From CAXBMB01 sp052078155 (GTDB lineage Bacteria; Pseudomonadota; Alphaproteobacteria; Kiloniellales; DSM-21159), in the NCBI GenBank assembly GCA_052078155.1, contig JBQJBP010000003.1:784342-848341 (forward strand): a stretch of DNA of 64,000 bases, written 5' to 3'. A model generated the notes under the pieces. It searched no databases. It had not been told where the DNA came from and worked only from the letters and a program-made list of their open reading frames with translations. This document shows, piece by piece, positions 8,198-16,469 of this stretch (within the stretch, counting starts at the first letter, position 1; each line of letters starts with the position of its first letter). A program made the position numbers and the translations under genes.

Positions 8198-10615
8198 ATG
8201 AAAACCCATGTGCGAGTGGCCGTCATTGGGGGCGGCGTCATTGGCTGCTCTACCCTCTATCACCTGGCCCATCTGGGCTGGCGGGACGTGGCCCTGTTTG
8301 AGCGGGCGGAACTAACGGCAGGGTCCACCTGGCACGCCGCAGCGGGCTTTGGCGTTTTGCACGACGACACCAACATGGCCCGCCTGAACTACTACACCAT
8401 CGAATGTTATCGCCGGCTGGAAGCCGAAACGGGCCAGTCCTGTGGCATCCACACCACCGGTGCACTGTACCTGGCTGAAACGGCGGAGCGGGTGGACCAA
8501 CTGCGCATCATGGAAGCCAAAGCCAAACATTTGGGTTTTGACTTCACCCCCGTGGATACCGGGGACATCAATACCATGCACCCGTTGCTGGATGTCTCCA
8601 AACTCCGCGGGGCCTGGTATCAGCCCGACGAAGGTCATCTTGACCCCTCCGGCATGACCCACGCCTTTGCCAAAGGGGCCCGGCAACTGGGGGCTGAGGT
8701 CTATCGCCATACCAAAGTGGAAGAAACCAATCCCCGGCGGGACGGCTCCTGGGAAGTGGTCACGGACAAAGGCACGGTGATCGCCGAACATGTGGTCAAC
8801 GCCGCCGGTCTCTGGGCCCGCGAAGTGGGGCAAATGGCCGGGTTAGATTTGCCGCTGATCCCCATGGAGCATATGTACTTTGTCACCGACGCTTTGCCGG
8901 AACTGGAAGCCATCGATCAGGAATTACCGTCGGTGTCTGACCGGGATGCAGAGTACTACATGCGCCAGGAGGGCAAAGGCCTGCTGCTCGGCGCTTATGA
9001 AAGGCACGGCAAACACTGGGCCGTGAATGGCACCCCCTGGGATTTCGGCCAGGAACTGCTGCCCGATGACCTGGACCGCATCGCCGAGAACATGGAACGA
9101 GCCATCGAGCGCACTCCTGTTCTGGGACGCGCCGGGATCAAACGGGTGGTCAACGGCCCCATGGTCTGGTCACCGGACGCCTCAGGTCTGCTGGGACCGG
9201 TCCCGGGCCTGCGCAACTATCACGCCGCCTGCGGTATCATGACGGGCATCGGCTCCGGCGGGGGGCTCGGCAAATCCGTGGCAGAGTGGATTGTTGAGGG
9301 GGAACCGGAATGGGATCTCTCCTCCCTCGATGTGGCCCGTTTCGGAGACTATTTTACCAAGGACTTCATCCTCAAACGGTCCGCCGAGAACTACGGCACC
9401 CGCTTTCGCATGCACTATCCCTATGAGCAGCTGGAGTCGGGGCGTCCTTTGCGCATGCGGGAAAGTTATCAGCGCCAGCTCAGCCAGGGGGCGGTCTTTG
9501 GTCAATCCTTCGGCTGGGAAAACGCCCTCTATTTTGCGCAGACAGAAGCCGAGCGTGACCCCGGCTTTTCCTATGGCAAAGCAAAGTGGATCACACCGGT
9601 GGCCCGGGAATGCAAAGCCCTGCGCTCCCGTGCCGGCATCATCGACACCTCCGCCTACGCCAAATACCGCCTTTCCGGCCCGGCGGCTGAAGCCTGGCTG
9701 GACAGCCTGGTGACCAACCGCATGCCGAAGAAAACAGGGGGCATCACGCTTTGCCCCATGGTGAATGAAAAGGGCCGCCTGATCGCGGACTTCACGGTCA
9801 CCCGCCTGGGGGCGGACAGCTTCTTCCTTGTAGGGTCCGGATCGGCCACCAAAATGCACCAGCGCATCTTCGAAAACAGCCGACCTGCTGAAGGGGCTGT
9901 CTTTGAAGACCTGACTGAAGCCTGGGCCGGGTTTTCAGTCTCCGGCCCCCGGGCCCGCGCCTTCATGGAAAAACTCACGGACCGGGACCTGTCCAACGGG
10001 ACCGTCCCTTTCCTGAGCGCTGTTGAGGGGGACTTTGCCGGATCACCTGCCCTGATCCTGCGCCTGTCGTTCACCGGCGAATTGGGTTTTGAGGTTTACT
10101 GCCCGGCATCAGGCTATGGCGCCGTATACGACCAGATGGTGGAGGCTGCTGACGCTCTGGATATCGCCTTCTGCGGCACACTGGCACAAAACAGCCTGAG
10201 GCTGGAGAAGGGGTACGGCTCGGTCTTTACGGAATTCACCCGAGACTACAGTCCCTATGACGCCGGGCTGGCCCCCTTCATCAAACTGGACAAGGGGGAG
10301 TTCGTTGGGCGGGCCGCCTTGTCGGAGCTGGCAAAATCAGGGCCTGAGCAACGGCTGTGTCTCTTTGCTGTCGAGGCAAAGCATGCCGACTGCATCGGTG
10401 CTGAGCCGGTCTGGAAAGGTGACAAAATCATCGGGGAGACCACCTCGGGCAGCTATGGCTTTACCGTCGGCCAAAGTCTGGCTCTCGCCTACCTTCCAGT
10501 CGATGAGGCCGACCCCTCTGCCGATTATCACATTCCACTGCTTGGCAAAGATTGCCGGGCCCGTTTGCTGGACCAACCGCCCCATGATCCCGGCGGGTCC
10601 CTGCTTCGTACGTGA
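8198..10615 (+). CDS. Dimethylglycine/sarcosine dehydrogenase-like FAD oxidoreductase with GcvT domain
   Basis: 805 residues. The order is an N-terminal DAO fold with AVIGGGVIGCSTLYHL (about 8-23), a linker domain near 380-440, and a C-terminal GcvT folate-binding domain from about 445 (ITPVARECKALRSRAGI). STWHAAAG puts a histidine (about H46) where dimethylglycine and sarcosine dehydrogenases bind FAD covalently. The likely reaction is oxidative N-demethylation with the carbon passed to tetrahydrofolate. With soxBDAG just upstream, removal of two methyl groups in series (dimethylamino acid to methylamino acid to amino acid) is a fair inference. ATG follows GAGGAG. The exact substrate could also be another N-methyl or betaine-derived amino acid. 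Confidence 0.88.
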   Translation: MKTHVRVAVIGGGVIGCSTLYHLAHLGWRDVALFERAELTAGSTWHAAAGFGVLHDDTNMARLNYYTIECYRRLEAETGQSCGIHTTGALYLAETAERVDQLRIMEAKAKHLGFDFTPVDTGDINTMHPLLDVSKLRGAWYQPDEGHLDPSGMTHAFAKGARQLGAEVYRHTKVEETNPRRDGSWEVVTDKGTVIAEHVVNAAGLWAREVGQMAGLDLPLIPMEHMYFVTDALPELEAIDQELPSVSDRDAEYYMRQEGKGLLLGAYERHGKHWAVNGTPWDFGQELLPDDLDRIAENMERAIERTPVLGRAGIKRVVNGPMVWSPDASGLLGPVPGLRNYHAACGIMTGIGSGGGLGKSVAEWIVEGEPEWDLSSLDVARFGDYFTKDFILKRSAENYGTRFRMHYPYEQLESGRPLRMRESYQRQLSQGAVFGQSFGWENALYFAQTEAERDPGFSYGKAKWITPVARECKALRSRAGIIDTSAYAKYRLSGPAAEAWLDSLVTNRMPKKTGGITLCPMVNEKGRLIADFTVTRLGADSFFLVGSGSATKMHQRIFENSRPAEGAVFEDLTEAWAGFSVSGPRARAFMEKLTDRDLSNGTVPFLSAVEGDFAGSPALILRLSFTGELGFEVYCPASGYGAVYDQMVEAADALDIAFCGTLAQNSLRLEKGYGSVFTEFTRDYSPYDAGLAPFIKLDKGEFVGRAALSELAKSGPEQRLCLFAVEAKHADCIGAEPVWKGDKIIGETTSGSYGFTVGQSLALAYLPVDEADPSADYHIPLLGKDCRARLLDQPPHDPGGSLLRT

Positions 10616-10626
10616 GGGAAACAATC

Positions 10627-11550
10627 ATGAGCACAGGTGAAAAGGCCGAGACCCGTCTGGCCAGCTACAACGGTCAGCTGATTCCGGAAGCTGATGCGCG
10701 AATTCATGCCCTGGCCCCGGCGGTCAAGTATGCCTCCGCCCTGTTTGAAGGTTGCCGGGGATACTGGAATGCAGAAGAAAAGCGCCTCTACATCTTCCGC
10801 CTGAAGGAACATCTGGAGCGGCTGTACGACGGCATGAAACTGCTGCGTTTTGAAACAGACGTCAGCCTGGAGGATCTCACCGACTGGACGCTGGAGGTCA
10901 TCCGCGCCAACGACCACCAAAGTTCCATGTACTTCCGCATTCTGGCCTTCATTGATGGCTTTGGCGATCAGGGGGCACGAGGGCCGGTCAGTTTTATCAT
11001 CACCACTGCACCCCTGGGCCGGGGCCGAGAGTTTGAAGAGGGCTTTCGCCTGGGCATCAGCTCCTGGGTTCGGGTGGCAGACCGGGCCATGCCGCCCCGG
11101 GTCAAGTGCATTGCCAACTATCACAATGGCCGCCTGGGGATCCTGGATGCCCAGCAGCAGGGCTTCGACTATCCGCTCTTTCTGACTGAAAGCGGCAAGG
11201 TGGCGGAAACCGCAGGCTCCTGCCTGTTTTTGCTGAAAAACGGGCGGATCATCACACCGGACGTCACCTCTGACATTCTGGAAAGCATCACCCGCGACAG
11301 CGTCATTCAGCTGCTGTCAGAACGGGGCCACAGTGTATCGGAACGCAAGGTCGATCGCAGTGAGCTCTATCTGGCCGATGAAGCCTTCATCACCGGCACA
11401 CACCAGGAAGTCTGCCCCGTTGTCTCCATCGATGGTCTGGCCATCGGCAGCGGCGAACCCGGTCCCTTTGTCCGACAGCTTCAGCAGGACTACCTGGACC
11501 TGGTCGAAGGCCGGGACAGGTCCCACAGCAACTGGCGCCTGAGAGTCTAA
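10627..11550 (+). CDS. Class IV PLP aminotransferase (branched-chain aminotransferase-like), copy 1
   Basis: About 307 residues of the fold-type IV family (IlvE, D-amino acid aminotransferase, ADC lyase). The PLP lysine lies in VKCIANYHNGRLG, and SGKVAETAGSCLFLL is the next conserved block. YLADEAFITGTHQEVCPV is the phosphate-binding region. ATG 10627 follows GAGGGA; a GTG at 10612 overlaps the previous gene but is less well placed. It follows the dehydrogenase by only 11 bases. True IlvE proteins sit in biosynthetic loci; the location here and the second copy at 16466 point to a catabolic substrate. D- or L-specificity cannot be read. Confidence 0.85.
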   Translation: MSTGEKAETRLASYNGQLIPEADARIHALAPAVKYASALFEGCRGYWNAEEKRLYIFRLKEHLERLYDGMKLLRFETDVSLEDLTDWTLEVIRANDHQSSMYFRILAFIDGFGDQGARGPVSFIITTAPLGRGREFEEGFRLGISSWVRVADRAMPPRVKCIANYHNGRLGILDAQQQGFDYPLFLTESGKVAETAGSCLFLLKNGRIITPDVTSDILESITRDSVIQLLSERGHSVSERKVDRSELYLADEAFITGTHQEVCPVVSIDGLAIGSGEPGPFVRQLQQDYLDLVEGRDRSHSNWRLRV

Positions 11551-11663
11551 CGCGCTCCTGAATTTCCACTCTCTTTCCCTTCCAAGATTGAGTTGCTGAC
11601 CGACGGCGGATTTCCACTTCGGATCCGCCCAATCGGCCTGGAAAAACTACATGAAAATACAAA

Positions 11664-11700
11664 ATATCAAATAATGCGATATTGCATCGTATATTGATAT
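11664..11700. promoter_or_regulatory. Palindromic operator-like region ahead of the CoA operon
   Basis: ATATC-N9-GATAT (11664-11682) is an inverted repeat of the ATC-N9-GAT kind used by NodD-type LysR regulators. A second ATATTGATAT copy lies at 11691-11700. The 13-mer at 11664-11676 recurs exactly at 331-343. The site is 50-85 bases before the acyl-CoA dehydrogenase start. Confidence 0.5.
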
Positions 11701-11749
11701 ATGCTCATATCCTAAGGAATGAACCTGCTGGTTGGGGGAACCGCGCACC

Positions 11750-12949
11750 ATGCTGAGTCACGATCACCATCACGGGTCGCCAGAGGGCCTGCCGAACGGT
11801 GCCTGGGAGCTGCCGGAAGAACTGGTCATGCTGCGGGAAACGGTTCGCCGCTTTGTCCAGGAAACCGTGCGTCCGGTTGAAGAAAAGCAGCCTCACGATG
11901 CGTTCAAACTGCCGGAAGCGGACCTGCTGGCCCTGCAGGAAAAGGCCAAGGCACTGGGCCTGTGGTGTCTGGCATCACCGCAGGAGCATGGCGGCGGCGG
12001 ATTGGGCCTGCTGGCCCAGGTCATCGTGGCGGAAGAAGCAGCACGCTGTCGTATGGGTGCCTATGTCCCAGCCTGCGGTGCGTTTGGCATCGACCCCCCC
12101 AGTGTCATCTGGCTGGGCAGTCCATCCCAGCAGGAAAAGTACGGGGTTCAGGGCATCGCCAAAGGCAAGAAGTGCTTCGTTGCCATTTCTGAAACCTCCG
12201 GCGGCTCGGACCCGGCCCGCAAAATCCAAACCCGTGCGGTTCGACAGGGTGACCACTATCTGCTGAACGGCACAAAAATGTGGATTACCGCTGCCGGAGA
12301 GGCCGACTGGGGCATCGTTTTTGCCCGCACGGGCGAAGCGGGCAAAGGCGAGGGCATCACAGCCTTCATCGTCGACCGGGACAGTGCGGGGCTGAGCACA
12401 AAAGAAATTGGGGTCATCCGTTCTTATTCGCCCTTCGAAGTGAACTTCGACAATGTGGCCGTCCCCGTGGAGAACCGCCTGGGCGACGAAGGTCAGGGCT
12501 TTGCCATCTGCCAGAAATGGCTGGTGCATGCGCGGGTGCCATACGCTGCCGGGGTCATCGGCATTGCCCAGGAAGCCTTGAACATGGCCATCGACTGGGC
12601 CCGGCAACGTCATGTCCACAAATCACTGCTGGCAGACAAACAGGCCATTCAATGGATGATCGCCGACAGTGAAATGGAAATCCGTGCGGCCCGACTGCTG
12701 ACCTGGCAGGCCGCCTGGAACGGCGACCTGGGCCGGGACATCAAAACCGATGCCTCCGTTGCCAAAGTCTATGCCACCGAAACAGCCGGTCGGGTCATTG
12801 ACCGGGTGCTGCAGATCTTCGGCGCCATGGGGGTGGCCAAAGAACTGCCCATCGAACGCTGGTACCGGGAGCTGCGCATCAAGCGTGTGGGCGAAGGACC
12901 GTCTGAAGTCCAGCGCATGGTGCTGGCCCGCGAACTCCTGAGGGAATAG
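11750..12949 (+). CDS. Acyl-CoA dehydrogenase (CaiA-like)
   Basis: About 399 residues: N-terminal helical, middle beta and C-terminal helical acyl-CoA dehydrogenase domains. FVAISETSGGSDPA and NGTKMWITAAGEADW are the FAD-binding blocks of the middle domain. The catalytic glutamate is present in VGEGPSEVQR (about E382). It removes hydrogens from an acyl-CoA at the alpha-beta bond, or reduces it in reverse. ATG 11750 follows GGGGGAA; a TTG at 11732 is possible. The N-terminus carries an unusual His-rich start (SHDHHHG). It opens a long operon and is followed after 4 bases by a hydratase and then by a CoA transferase, the same three activities as the E. coli carnitine genes caiA, caiD and caiB. 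Confidence 0.9.
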   Translation: MLSHDHHHGSPEGLPNGAWELPEELVMLRETVRRFVQETVRPVEEKQPHDAFKLPEADLLALQEKAKALGLWCLASPQEHGGGGLGLLAQVIVAEEAARCRMGAYVPACGAFGIDPPSVIWLGSPSQQEKYGVQGIAKGKKCFVAISETSGGSDPARKIQTRAVRQGDHYLLNGTKMWITAAGEADWGIVFARTGEAGKGEGITAFIVDRDSAGLSTKEIGVIRSYSPFEVNFDNVAVPVENRLGDEGQGFAICQKWLVHARVPYAAGVIGIAQEALNMAIDWARQRHVHKSLLADKQAIQWMIADSEMEIRAARLLTWQAAWNGDLGRDIKTDASVAKVYATETAGRVIDRVLQIFGAMGVAKELPIERWYRELRIKRVGEGPSEVQRMVLARELLRE

Positions 12950-12953
12950 AGCC

Positions 12954-13727
12954 ATGGCCATTGACCTCGACGTGGATCAGGGCATTGCCACCATCACCCT
13001 GAACCGGCCAGAGCGCCGCAACGCTCTGGATGCGGAACATTACGAGATACTATCAGCCGCCTGGTGCCGGGTACGCGACGACAGCGATATCCGCTGCGCC
13101 ATTATCACCGGTGCCGGTGAAAAGGCCTTTTGCGCCGGCGCCGACATCAAATCCTTCGTCGGGCGGGAAGTGGAGCTGGCCGAGCTCTGGCTGACCCAGA
13201 AGAACCAACTGCTGAACCGAGGCCTGGAAGTCTGGAAACCGGTGATTGCTGCTGCCAATGGATATTGCGTCGGCGGCGGCATGACCCTGCTGATGGGAAC
13301 CGACCTGCGGGTGGCGTCAGAAAACGCGGTTTTCAGCCTCTCCGAAGTCAAACGAGGCATCATCGCCGCCAATGGCGGGACCCAGCGCATCATGAAGCAA
13401 CTGCCCTATGCCATTGCCATGGAAATGCTGCTGACGGGTGAGAGCATTGATGCCCAGACAGCCCTGCGCTGGGGTCTGATCAACAAGGTGGTCCCTCAAT
13501 CCGACCTGCTGAACGCCGCACAGGACTACGCCCGGGTGATCTGCGACAACGCCCCGCTGGCCGTACAGGCCGCAAAGGAGCTGGCCATCCGCTCCCAGGA
13601 TCTGGACCTGCAAAGCGGCCTGCGCATGGAACAGCTGGTCAACCGCATCCTGCACCACACGGGAGACACCCGCGCGGCCAAGCAGGCTTTTGCGGAAAAG
13701 CGCAAACCGAGCTTTGAGGGGCGCTGA
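12954..13727 (+). CDS. Enoyl-CoA hydratase/isomerase family protein (CaiD-like)
   Basis: 257 residues, crotonase fold. Oxyanion-hole blocks are visible as AFCAGADIKSF (about 59-69) and ANGYCVGGGMTLLMG (about 101-115). FSLSEVKRGIIAANGGTQR keeps the Glu-containing stretch of active hydratases. It would add water across the double bond made by the upstream dehydrogenase. The spacing of 4 bases upstream and 5 downstream indicates one transcript. The natural acyl group is unknown. Confidence 0.9.
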   Translation: MAIDLDVDQGIATITLNRPERRNALDAEHYEILSAAWCRVRDDSDIRCAIITGAGEKAFCAGADIKSFVGREVELAELWLTQKNQLLNRGLEVWKPVIAAANGYCVGGGMTLLMGTDLRVASENAVFSLSEVKRGIIAANGGTQRIMKQLPYAIAMEMLLTGESIDAQTALRWGLINKVVPQSDLLNAAQDYARVICDNAPLAVQAAKELAIRSQDLDLQSGLRMEQLVNRILHHTGDTRAAKQAFAEKRKPSFEGR

Positions 13728-13732
13728 GACAG

Positions 13733-14926
13733 ATGACCGGCACTCCTCCCCTCCAGGGCATTCGCGTGCTCGACCTGACCCAGATCTACAACGGCCCCTA
13801 CGCCACTTTCCTGATGGCCATGGGGGGCGCCGAGGTGATCAAGGTGGAGCCGCCCGGCGGTGAATTCTTGCGCCGACGGGATGCCCGGGCCGGGGCCGGG
13901 GTGCCCTTTGCCATGCTCAATGCCTGCAAGAAGTCCATCTCCCTGAACCTGAAAAGCACCAAGGGCCGTCAACTCTTTCTCGATCTGGTCAAGGGTGCCG
14001 ATGTGGTGGCGGAAAACTATGCCCCCGGTGTGATGGATCGCCTGGGCATAGGGTACGACGTGCTGCGTCGTCAGAACCCCAGGCTGATTCTCGCCTCAGG
14101 GTCCGGCTATGGGCAGGACGGTCCTTACCGGGACCTGCCAGCCATGGATCTGACAGTCCAGGCCATGTCCGGTGTCATGAGCGTAACCGGCTTTGCTGAA
14201 AATCCGCCCGCCAAATCCGGAGCGGCCCTCTGTGACTTCATGGGGGGCGTGCACCTCTACGGGGCCATCACCACCGCCCTGTTGCGGCGGGAACGCTGCG
14301 GCGAAGGGGCCGCCATTGATGTCTCCATGCTGGAAGCCGTCTACCCGTCACTGGCCTCCAACATCGGCATGATCTACGGCGAGCGAAAAGACATTCCCTT
14401 GCGCACCGGCAACCGTCACGGCGGTCTCAGCCTTTGTCCCTACAACGTCTATCCGGCGGCAGACGGTTACATTGCCATTATCTGCAACAACGACAAACAC
14501 TGGCTGAACCTGCTGGCCGCCATGCAGCGCAATGACCTCAGCGGTGATGCCCGCTTTGCTTCCATGCGCGACCGGGTGGCGGCCATGGCCGAGATCGATA
14601 AACTGGTCAGCGACTGGAGCCGGGAGCTGAGCAAAGAGGTGCTGAGCGCCCGCCTGCGCCAGCATCGGGTCCCCTTTGCACCTGTCAGGGACCTGCCGGA
14701 AGTGATCGCCGATGACGCATTGCGTGAAAGAGGCGCCCTGCTGGACATAGAGCATCCGACCTATGGCCCCATAACGGCCTGCCGCAGTCCGCTGAACTAC
14801 CGCGACACCCCCCAAAGCACCTATGAACCCAGCCCGGACTATGGCCAGGATAACGCCAGCATCTACGGCGCTTTGGGCGTTGATGCGTCCGGTTTGGAAA
14901 AACTGAGCGCAGAGGGGGTGATCTGA
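13733..14926 (+). CDS. CaiB/BaiF family CoA transferase (class III)
   Basis: 397 residues. The class III CoA transferase pattern is clear: LQGIRVLDLTQIYNGPYATFLMAMGGAEVIKVEPP at the start and NYAPGVMDRLGIGYDVL near 100. PAMDLTVQAMSG carries the aspartate (about D139) that forms the acyl anhydride intermediate in family members. It would activate the pathway's acid by moving CoA from another acyl-CoA. The stop shares one base with the next start. Family members act on carnitine, formate/oxalate, bile acids and others, so the partner is open. Confidence 0.9.
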   Translation: MTGTPPLQGIRVLDLTQIYNGPYATFLMAMGGAEVIKVEPPGGEFLRRRDARAGAGVPFAMLNACKKSISLNLKSTKGRQLFLDLVKGADVVAENYAPGVMDRLGIGYDVLRRQNPRLILASGSGYGQDGPYRDLPAMDLTVQAMSGVMSVTGFAENPPAKSGAALCDFMGGVHLYGAITTALLRRERCGEGAAIDVSMLEAVYPSLASNIGMIYGERKDIPLRTGNRHGGLSLCPYNVYPAADGYIAIICNNDKHWLNLLAAMQRNDLSGDARFASMRDRVAAMAEIDKLVSDWSRELSKEVLSARLRQHRVPFAPVRDLPEVIADDALRERGALLDIEHPTYGPITACRSPLNYRDTPQSTYEPSPDYGQDNASIYGALGVDASGLEKLSAEGVI

Positions 14927-16056
14927 TGCGCGGCCAGACCGTGATCATTGGCGTGGGCCACACCTCCTACGGCAAGCACCCCGGACGGGACCGCATCGAC
15001 CTGATTACCGAAGCGGCCCGACTGGCGCTGGTTGATGCGGGCGTGGAGAAATCCCGGCTGGATGGCCTGCTGGTGAAAATGGCCAATTCCGCACCCTCGA
15101 TCCTTTATGGCCAGAAGGTGGCTGAAGCTCTGGGTCTGCAGCCGAAGATCGGGGCCGCCCTTGATCAGGGAGGCGCGGCCAACATCGCGCTGATCTCCTA
15201 TGCCGCCCTGGCCATAGAAGCCGGTCAGATGGACATGGCGATGATCTGTTACGGCGACACGCCGCGAACCGGCTCGCGGGCGGTCTACCATCGCCCCCGG
15301 GGTGATGACGCTGCTTACGGCTGGTATTCAACCGCCGCAGGGTATGCCCTGATCCATCAGGCCTATCGCCAGAAGTACAAGACACCCGATGAGCATTTCG
15401 GGGCCATCGCCCAGCAGTGCCGCGCCAATGGTGCGGATAATCCCCAGGGGCATCTGCAGCGCCCGCTGACCATGGATGCCTATCTGGCCAGTCCCTTTGT
15501 GGTGGAGCCTTTGCGCCGGGACGACTGCTGTCTGGTCTCAGACGGGGGCGCGGCGGTCATTATCACCTCTGCCGCACGGGCCAGAGAACTGGGCATCACC
15601 AAGGCTGTTCCCATTCTGGGCTTCGGGCAGGGCCAGGAAAGCTGGGATGTGCACCTGCGCCCGGACCTGACCCGCACCCAGGCCCAGACCAGTGCTCAAA
15701 CGGCTTACGCCATGGCCGGGTTGGGTCCTGAAGACATGGATCTGGCCCAACTCTACGACTGCTTCACCATCACTGTTTTGCAAACCATGGAAGACTACGG
15801 CCTTGCCCCGCGAGGGGCGGCAGGAGCCTTCGCCCTGTCGGAGGGAATTTCTCCGGAAGGCGCCCTGCCTCTCAACACCTCCGGAGGGTTGCTGTCAGAA
15901 TCCGGCACCCCGGGCCTGCAGCTGGTTATCGAAGCCGTGCGCCAGATGCGCGGTGACGCCCGCCTGCAGGTCAAGGCCCCCAGGACCTGCATTGTCTCCA
16001 ATCAGGGAGGCTCCATGCACAGCCATGCCACTTTGATTTTGGGAGATCCGCAATGA
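14926..16056 (+). CDS. Thiolase-like (SCP2/lipid-transfer type) protein without the thiolase cysteine, probable aldolase partner
   Basis: 376 residues with the full thiolase fold. The nucleophile block, normally CASG-like, reads DQGGAANIALISY (about 83-95), so the cysteine is replaced by glycine. The GHP-x-G histidine block is also altered (SESGTPGLQL). Loss of both, together with a DUF35 protein directly downstream, is the pattern of Ltp2-ChsH2-type retro-aldolases in steroid side-chain breakdown. The likely job is C-C cleavage of a beta-hydroxyacyl-CoA rather than thiolysis. That is inference from the family. The reading frame is intact and coupled by overlaps on both sides, so it is not a decaying gene. 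Confidence 0.82.
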   Translation: MRGQTVIIGVGHTSYGKHPGRDRIDLITEAARLALVDAGVEKSRLDGLLVKMANSAPSILYGQKVAEALGLQPKIGAALDQGGAANIALISYAALAIEAGQMDMAMICYGDTPRTGSRAVYHRPRGDDAAYGWYSTAAGYALIHQAYRQKYKTPDEHFGAIAQQCRANGADNPQGHLQRPLTMDAYLASPFVVEPLRRDDCCLVSDGGAAVIITSAARARELGITKAVPILGFGQGQESWDVHLRPDLTRTQAQTSAQTAYAMAGLGPEDMDLAQLYDCFTITVLQTMEDYGLAPRGAAGAFALSEGISPEGALPLNTSGGLLSESGTPGLQLVIEAVRQMRGDARLQVKAPRTCIVSNQGGSMHSHATLILGDPQ

Positions 16057-16469
16057 CCTTTCCCAAACCGGACATTACAGCCATCAGCAAACCCTATTGG
16101 GACTCCCTGAGAGAGGGCGTGCTTCTTTTCCAGGAATGCCCCAGTTGCACCCACCGCTGGCTGCCGCCCCGCGCGGCCTGCCCCAATTGTCTGGACCCCA
16201 ATCCCCGCTGGCGCCCGTCCTCGGGACAGGGGCAGGTGGTGTCCTGGGTGGTCTATCACCATGCCTACGCCGATCACCTGAAATCCTGTCTGCCCTACGA
16301 TGTGACGGTGGTGGAGCTGGAAGAAGGTCCGCGCCTGCTGACCAACGTGATCGACAGCCAGGCAGGCCAGGCCCTTTCTGTCGGTCTGCCCGTAGAACTG
16401 GCGGTGGAACGGGTTGAAGACATCGCCCTGGCCCGGTTTCGACGCCTGCCGGAGGGAGCCCGACCATGA
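16053..16469 (+). CDS. Zn-ribbon OB-fold protein (DUF35 family)
   Basis: 138 residues. A rubredoxin-like zinc ribbon is seen as CPSCTHRWLPPRAACPNC (about 29-46), followed by an OB-fold with GQGQVVSWVVYHHAY and LPYDVTVVELEEGPRLLTNV. This architecture binds acyl-CoA and forms complexes with thiolase-like proteins. It overlaps the upstream gene by ATGA, which supports 1:1 co-production with the thiolase-like protein. Confidence 0.88.
   Translation: MTFPKPDITAISKPYWDSLREGVLLFQECPSCTHRWLPPRAACPNCLDPNPRWRPSSGQGQVVSWVVYHHAYADHLKSCLPYDVTVVELEEGPRLLTNVIDSQAGQALSVGLPVELAVERVEDIALARFRRLPEGARP

Noticed and set aside
14926..16056. Thiolase-like gene as a pseudogene because the catalytic cysteine is missing
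   Set aside because: The frame is intact, coupled on both sides and followed by a DUF35 gene; cysteine loss is known in such aldolase partners.
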